A DNA stretch of 64,000 nucleotides, from positions 73,587 through 137,586 of the forward strand of contig CAKVHA010000002.1 of assembly GCA_934747775.1 (NCBI GenBank), given 5' to 3'. The translations under genes and the position numbers were made by a program. Source of the stretch: an uncultured Clostridia bacterium. GTDB lineage: Bacteria; Bacillota; Clostridia; Christensenellales; UBA1242. Below are positions 59,471 through 64,000 of this stretch, piece after piece. The notes below the pieces were generated by a model, which saw only the letters and a program-made list of their open reading frames with translations, made no database searches and was not told where the DNA came from. Every line of letters starts with the position of its first letter. Positions within the stretch are counted from its first letter, which is position 1.

Positions 59471-61219
59471 TTATAATTCCTCCTTGCTAAGTTGTGATAG
59501 GGCTATTTCTTTGTAAACTTTGCAGTTTTCTAGCAAGTCTTTATGTTTTCCAACACCCACAATTTCGCCATTTTCTAGCACTACAATTTTGTTTGCATTT
59601 TTAATTGTGCCTATACGTTGGGCAACAATTAAACAGGTGCTATCTTTTAGTTTTGCGCTAATAGCCTTTCTAAGTTTTTTATCAGTTTCGTAATCTAGCG
59701 CCGAAAATGTGTCGTCAAAAATTATTATTTCGGGCTGTCTAAGTAATGCACGTGCAATACTCAAACGCTGTTTTTGACCACCGCTTACATTTGTGCCGCC
59801 TTGAGTGATTGGTTTGTTTAGGTCGTCTTGGGTTTTCACAAAGTCGCCGGCTTGGGCAAGTGCTATTGCTTCCATTTCGTCGTCTTTAGTAGGTTCTTTT
59901 ATGTAATCGCCAAGGGTGATGTTGCTTTCAACCGTACCCGAAAACATTACAGCCTTTTGAGAGATGTAGCCAATTTTGTTGTGCAAGTCACTAAGTTTGT
60001 AGTTTTTAACATTTTCGCCGTCTACTAAAAGCGAGCCTTCGGTTACGTCGTAAAAGCGCGGAACAAGGTTTACAAGCGTGCTTTTGCCGCAACCAGTTGA
60101 GCCAATTATTGCCACGGTTTCTCCCTTTTTAACGGATAGGTTTATATCCTTTAAGACATACTCGTCGGCATTAGGATATTTAAAGCAAACGTTTCTAAAC
60201 TCAATTTCGCCTTGGGCTGTTGGGTTTATTTCTCCGTTGCCGTCTTGAATGCTAGAATTTGTGGACAAAACTTCGTTTAATCTTTTTGCCGACACAATTG
60301 CACGCGGTGTCATAATGAATATCATAATAAGCATTATAAACGCCATAATTACTTGAACGGCATACGATGAAAACACAACCATATCGCCCATTAAAGCGCT
60401 TTTTTGTGTAAGTTCGGCAGCATTAATTATATGCGCGCCAAGCCAATAAATTGCAAGACTAAGTCCGCTCATTAATATTGTCATAAGTGGGCTTAGCACC
60501 GACATCGTGTGCTGAACAAACAAGTTGTTTTTAGTAATATCGGTGTTTACTTTTGCAAATTTTTCTTCTTCATAACTCTCGGCATTGTAAGCTCTAACAA
60601 CGCGTGCGCCTGTTAGGTTTTCTCTGGTTACACGGTTTAAATTGTCGGTGTATGTTTGAATTTTTTTAAAGCGTGGCAAAGCCAAAAGCATAACAATGGT
60701 AACAGTTAGAAGCAACACACCCACTGTAACTGCGGTGGCAAGTGTCCACTGCCAATTTTTGCTGCTGATTTTGCAAATTGCCCACACTGCCAAAATTGGG
60801 GCTTTAATGGAAGCTTGCATACCCATTGCAATAAAGCCTTGAATTTGCGAGATATCGTTTGTGCTACGAGTGATTAGGCTGGCGGTGCTAAATTTGTTTA
60901 TTTCGCCGTGCGAAAAGCTTAACACTTTATTAAACACCTGACCACGCAAACGTGCCGAAACTTTAGCTGCAAGCCTTGCAACCACATAGCCCACAGCAAC
61001 CGACATTAGCGCGCTGCCTATTGCACACGCTAGCATCAATCCGCCCGATTTTAAAACATTTGCGGTTGTTGCAGTGCCGTTGTTTATGTACATTGTCATT
61101 TCTTGCATATAGTCGGGCATTTTTAAATCTAACCACACCTGACCAACTATAAACAACACCACAAAAAACAAACTTACCCATTCGGACTTTTTAAAGTTTT
61201 TGAATATGGTTTTTAACAT
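59471..61219 (-). CDS. ABC exporter half-transporter, degenerate ATPase site
   Basis: A 582-residue half-transporter with six membrane helices and an ATPase: Walker A GSTGCGKSTLV, signature VSGGQKQRLSIARAL, Walker B EIIIFDDTFSALD. The catalytic Glu after Walker B is Asp, and the switch His is Gln (LIVAQRIGTI). These changes mark the non-hydrolysing site of asymmetric heterodimers such as BmrCD and TM287/288. The start is ATG 61219, 6 nt after AGGGG; ATG 61222 and GTG 61237 are less well spaced. It is the first gene of the pair. Confidence 0.92.
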   Translation of the reverse strand: MLKTIFKNFKKSEWVSLFFVVLFIVGQVWLDLKMPDYMQEMTMYINNGTATTANVLKSGGLMLACAIGSALMSVAVGYVVARLAAKVSARLRGQVFNKVLSFSHGEINKFSTASLITRSTNDISQIQGFIAMGMQASIKAPILAVWAICKISSKNWQWTLATAVTVGVLLLTVTIVMLLALPRFKKIQTYTDNLNRVTRENLTGARVVRAYNAESYEEEKFAKVNTDITKNNLFVQHTMSVLSPLMTILMSGLSLAIYWLGAHIINAAELTQKSALMGDMVVFSSYAVQVIMAFIMLIMIFIMTPRAIVSAKRLNEVLSTNSSIQDGNGEINPTAQGEIEFRNVCFKYPNADEYVLKDINLSVKKGETVAIIGSTGCGKSTLVNLVPRFYDVTEGSLLVDGENVKNYKLSDLHNKIGYISQKAVMFSGTVESNITLGDYIKEPTKDDEMEAIALAQAGDFVKTQDDLNKPITQGGTNVSGGQKQRLSIARALLRQPEIIIFDDTFSALDYETDKKLRKAISAKLKDSTCLIVAQRIGTIKNANKIVVLENGEIVGVGKHKDLLENCKVYKEIALSQLSKEEL

Positions 61220-61527
61220 CATTTTCCCCTTTTTCACAAGTATTTATATATTAATTTAAAGTATATTTTATTAATAAAATGTATAACGCATAGTATTTTA
61301 AAAGAAATTAAAACATTAGTCAATTGTTTTTTAACCGCACCTTAGCATATTAAACACAATTTTTAAAATGTGTTTTATTTTTTGACAAGTTATGTGTGCT
61401 ATGCGGTTTTATTTACACCAAAAACAACCAAACCCACCTAGCAATGTCGTTTTTAACAGGTGGACACGTGATGTGTGGAGTGTTTAAAAATAATAATAAT
61501 TTATAATGTCAAAATAAATTTTCGGTA

Positions 61528-61556
61528 TTGAAACACATTTAAAAGTGTGATATAAT
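61528..61556 (+). promoter_or_regulatory. Promoter with TGA-extended -10 before the GNAT gene
   Basis: TTGAAA, 17-nt spacer ending GTGTGA, TATAAT. The remainder of the gene-free stretch 61238-61527 shows nothing I can identify apart from A/T-rich tracts. Confidence 0.75.
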
Positions 61557-61577
61557 TACGAAAATATGGAGGGATAT

Positions 61578-62201
61578 ATGAGAGAGATTGATTGTATCAA
61601 ACAACAAAAAAGATACTTTAGTTATATGATTGAAAATAGCAGAGGCGAACAAACAAAAGTTGTTGTTAGAGAAGAATATTTACTAAATCAATACTACGAA
61701 TGTGTAAAGCGAATTTCTAAAAAATACACGCAAGTTAAGGGCGGATTTTTGGGTGATGGAATAGACTCGGTTACCAATCGCGCTACACACTTAATTTTAG
61801 CAACGGTTGAAAACCGTAACACTGTTGTGGGTTATTGTGTTTTAGAAGAAGGGTGTTACAGTACCAAAGAAAACGAAAAAGATTTGCATGTTTTACAAAT
61901 TGCTGTTGACCCCAAATATACCGGCAAAGGTGTTGGTAAGGCTATGATGGGATATATAGAACATCACTGCAAAGGATTTAAATATATAACAGCCGAAGCA
62001 AACAACAACAATAAAATAAGCAAGGCACTTTTTACTAATTTGGGATACAAAGCAAAACAGCTTAATAATCACAACCAAACCTTGTTTGTAAAAAATATGA
62101 CAAAAAACCACGAACTTCACATAACAAGACCATTACTTCTTGCCCCACAAAAATTTACTCCCCAACAAGAAGGTTTTTATGCAAGAGGATTTTATAAATA
62201 A
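61578..62201 (+). CDS. GNAT family N-acetyltransferase
   Basis: A 207-residue acetyltransferase. The acetyl-CoA motif is VLQIAVDPKYTGKGVGKAMM (with GKGVGK), then a motif-B-like NNNNKISKALFTNLGYKAK. The N-terminal 80 residues are less typical and end in HLILATVENRNTVVGYCVLE, the usual beta-4 lead-in. The acceptor is unknown. ATG 61578 is chosen because GGAGGG (61567-61572) is ideally spaced; the ATG at 61566 overlaps that site. Confidence 0.82.
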   Translation: MREIDCIKQQKRYFSYMIENSRGEQTKVVVREEYLLNQYYECVKRISKKYTQVKGGFLGDGIDSVTNRATHLILATVENRNTVVGYCVLEEGCYSTKENEKDLHVLQIAVDPKYTGKGVGKAMMGYIEHHCKGFKYITAEANNNNKISKALFTNLGYKAKQLNNHNQTLFVKNMTKNHELHITRPLLLAPQKFTPQQEGFYARGFYK

Positions 62202-62213
62202 GAATATTGTAAT

Positions 62214-62248
62214 AAAAAAATCACCCCAAACAAGGAGTGATTTTTTTT
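62214..62248 (+). terminator. Terminator after the GNAT gene
   Basis: Stem AAAATCAC.CC / GG.GTGATTTT with U-run. Confidence 0.8.
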
Positions 62249-62290
62249 AAACACCTTTTAAAACTAGTAAGTAAATTTAAAATTTTTATA

Positions 62291-62644
62291 TTATACTTCT
62301 TCTGTTACAGTTTTGTCAGAATTTACAATATAATATTTAACATTTTGTACATCTTTAAGAGCTTCTTTAACAGCCACCATTTGATCTACAACGCCTTCTT
62401 TTCCAGTGGTCATACCGCCTTCATTATTTCCGTTGTAAACAAGCACATTAACATTGGTTTCCGTAACAAAATTTACATTGTCAAATTGAAGAGTAAGTTC
62501 GTTTGTTTGTGCTTTGTCATCAAAGTACCAATTTGCACGAACAACAATAGGTGTTGCACCGTGACCCATAGTACCATTAAAACCGATTTCGTCTTTTGTG
62601 TTAACAATCTTTAAGTCTGTACCAGTTGATTTTAATGTGCCATT
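62291..62644 (-). pseudogene. Headless gene fragment of a beta-rich protein
   Basis: An open frame of 117 codons that begins directly after a TAA (62645-62647) with NGTLKSTGTDLKIVNTKDEI and contains no start codon until an internal ATG at 62569, which has no ribosome site. The coding character is clear (NNEGGMTTGKEGVVDQMVAV; polar, beta-rich, extracellular-looking), and it ends at a normal stop. The upstream DNA is A/T-rich non-coding. I take it as the 3' part of a surface-protein gene left by a deletion or rearrangement. Confidence 0.6.
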
Positions 62645-62796
62645 TTATTTTTTAAAAGTCAAATAAATTTATCTCTAATTATTTTTACAAAAATTGTCGA
62701 AAATTATACATTGTTTTATTTATTTATTACCGCAAATTGTTTTAGTGATAATTTGGGCTTATAACATATATTTATATTGAATTTTAAAGGAAAATG

Positions 62797-62826
62797 TTGA
62801 CAAATATAGTGCCGATATTTTAAAAT
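62797..62826 (+). promoter_or_regulatory. Promoter of mnmA
   Basis: TTGACA, 18-nt spacer, TAAAAT. Confidence 0.65.
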
Positions 62827-62865
62827 GTTTTTGAAAATAAACCCATATTAAAATAAGGAGAAAAA

Positions 62866-63933
62866 ATGGCAAAAAGAGTTTTACTAGGAATGAGCGGTGG
62901 TGTTGATAGCAGTGTTTCGGCGGTGCTATTAAAGGAAGCTGGGTACGACGTAGTAGGCGTTACGATGAAGTTGTACGAACACAAAGTTGAAGGTACGTGT
63001 TGCAACACAGATTCTACGCTGGACGCGAAAAGGGTGTGCGATTTTTTGGATATTCCACACTACACGCTAGATTTTACTGAACAATTTAACAAGTGTGTTA
63101 TTAAAAATTTTATTAATAATTACGCCGATTGCAAAACGCCCAATCCGTGCATTGAGTGCAACAAATATTTGAAATTTGGACTAATGTACAACAAGGCAAA
63201 AGAGCTTGGGTGCGACTACATTGCAACTGGGCATTATGCACAGATTTGTTATGACGAAAAGTACAAGCAGAATGTTTTAAAAAAGGCAAACTGCATTAAA
63301 AAAGACCAAAGTTATGTGTTATACAATTTGCCTAAAAAGATGCTAAATGAGTTTTTGTTGCCGCTTGGTGGTTTTGAGAGTAAGGACGAAATTAGGGCGA
63401 TAGCAAAAAATCACAATTTGCCTGTTGCTAACAAACCAGACAGTGAAGATATTTGTTTTATTCCGGACGGAAACTATGCAAAATTTTTGGAAGATAACAG
63501 CAATTTAAAACCTACTAAGGGCGATATTGTTTTGAGTGACGGCACGGTTGTTGGGCGACACGTGGGGTTGTATCGTTATACCATTGGGCAGAGAAAAGGA
63601 ATTGGGGTAACACACCCTACTCCGCTATATGTTTTGGGGTTTAATAAAGATAAAAATCAGCTTATTGTTGGCGAAGAGCAAGAGCTATATAAATCCGAAA
63701 TGCTTGTTAATGATTACAATTTTATGGTTGATATGACCGAACAGCCGTTTAGGGCGAATGTGAAAATTAGGTATCAAAGCAAAGACAATGCTGCCACAAT
63801 TTATTTTAACGGTGACAGGACGTTAACTGTTAAGTTTGATAAGCCTGTAGCTCGCATTACCCCTGGGCAATCGGCTGTGTTTTATGATGGCGACATTGTT
63901 CTTGGTGGTGGCAAAATTGTCACTGGGTGCTGA
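62866..63933 (+). CDS. mnmA: tRNA-specific 2-thiouridylase MnmA
   Basis: A 355-residue enzyme that places the 2-thio group on U34 of tRNA-Lys, -Glu and -Gln. Motifs: PP-loop GMSGGVDSSVSAVLLKEAGY, the catalytic Cys in NPCIECNKYLKFG, DYIATGHYAQI, KDQSYVLYNLP, SEDICFIPDGNYAKFL with the second Cys, and a C-terminal beta barrel ending PGQSAVFYDGDIVLGGGKI. The length is normal. AAGGAG precedes the start. The last codons and the TGA stop (63931-63933) fall in the repeat that starts at 63926. Confidence 0.96.
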   Translation: MAKRVLLGMSGGVDSSVSAVLLKEAGYDVVGVTMKLYEHKVEGTCCNTDSTLDAKRVCDFLDIPHYTLDFTEQFNKCVIKNFINNYADCKTPNPCIECNKYLKFGLMYNKAKELGCDYIATGHYAQICYDEKYKQNVLKKANCIKKDQSYVLYNLPKKMLNEFLLPLGGFESKDEIRAIAKNHNLPVANKPDSEDICFIPDGNYAKFLEDNSNLKPTKGDIVLSDGTVVGRHVGLYRYTIGQRKGIGVTHPTPLYVLGFNKDKNQLIVGEEQELYKSEMLVNDYNFMVDMTEQPFRANVKIRYQSKDNAATIYFNGDRTLTVKFDKPVARITPGQSAVFYDGDIVLGGGKIVTGC

Positions 63934-64000
63934 TCGCACGACCGTATCAACAATGTGTAGCATTAGCATACACCGCAGTGCGTTCTTGGGTGCTGATCGC
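63926..64000 (+). repeat. GGTGCTGATCGC repeat, tandem copies at the right edge
   Basis: GGTGCTGATCGCACGACCGT starts at 63926, and the same GGTGCTGATCGC starts again at 63989 and is cut by the window end: a 63-nt period. The core matches the two copies after degV. It supplies the stop codon of mnmA. Confidence 0.75.

Noticed and set aside
61237..61565. A small RNA or riboswitch in the gap before the GNAT gene
   Set aside because: Apart from promoters I find no conserved aptamer motif, strong hairpin or terminator there.

Overview
The window is A+T-rich and tightly packed. Its signals are Bacillota-like: strong Shine-Dalgarno sites, near-consensus sigma-A-type promoters, U-run hairpin terminators, a T-box before valS and an S-box (SAM-I) before metK. 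Rubrerythrin, a three-subunit [FeFe] hydrogenase and an NADH:flavin oxidoreductase with an Fe-S cysteine cluster point to a strict anaerobe. I infer an uncultured, gut-type member of Clostridia, but no marker here fixes the taxon. It reads as chromosome; I see no phage, plasmid, CRISPR array or insertion sequence.

Layout. 1-7 kb: an unknown gene cut by the window edge, a glycerophosphodiesterase, an anchored surface protein, an orphan acyltransferase-like (E2-fold) protein, two membrane proteins with SHOCT-like tails, an RNHCP protein coupled to RadC, and DegV. 7.4-14.5 kb: a cardiolipin synthase-like protein, a DisA_N-like nucleotide-binding protein, LemA with a DUF2207 protein, and serS. 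14.5-29 kb: rubrerythrin, a large surface protein, a shortened alaS, an MFS symporter, an intracellular leucine-rich-repeat fusion and the dnaB operon. 29-42 kb: hydrogenase operon (NuoE-, NuoF- and HydA-like), an M20 peptidase with a putative leader-peptide attenuator, valS with T-box, and leuS. 42-54 kb: PAP2 phosphatase, DIP1984 protein, Old Yellow Enzyme-type reductase, tRNA-Ser(UGA), a pyrophosphatase-like protein, GNAT, a ferritin-like protein, metK with riboswitch, a macrodomain and a DUF2804 protein. 54-64 kb: a MacB-type ABC protein, a heterodimeric ABC exporter, GNAT, a headless gene fragment and mnmA.

How parts work together. The hydrogenase operon should reoxidise NADH, probably with ferredoxin, and release H2. 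The aminoacyl-tRNA synthetases, tRNA-Ser, MnmA and the T-box form a translation block. The S-box ties metK to SAM level. Cardiolipin synthase, PAP2, GDPD and the ABC proteins serve the envelope.

Items most worth a second look are an intergenic repeat family (core GGTGCTGRTCGCA) that supplies the stop codons of degV and mnmA; the uORF-plus-terminator leader before the M20 peptidase; two apparently leaderless genes; a cytosolic LRR protein fused to an unassigned Cys-Cys domain; and several enzymes lacking a family-defining residue (E2-like, Cls-like, DisA_N-like).
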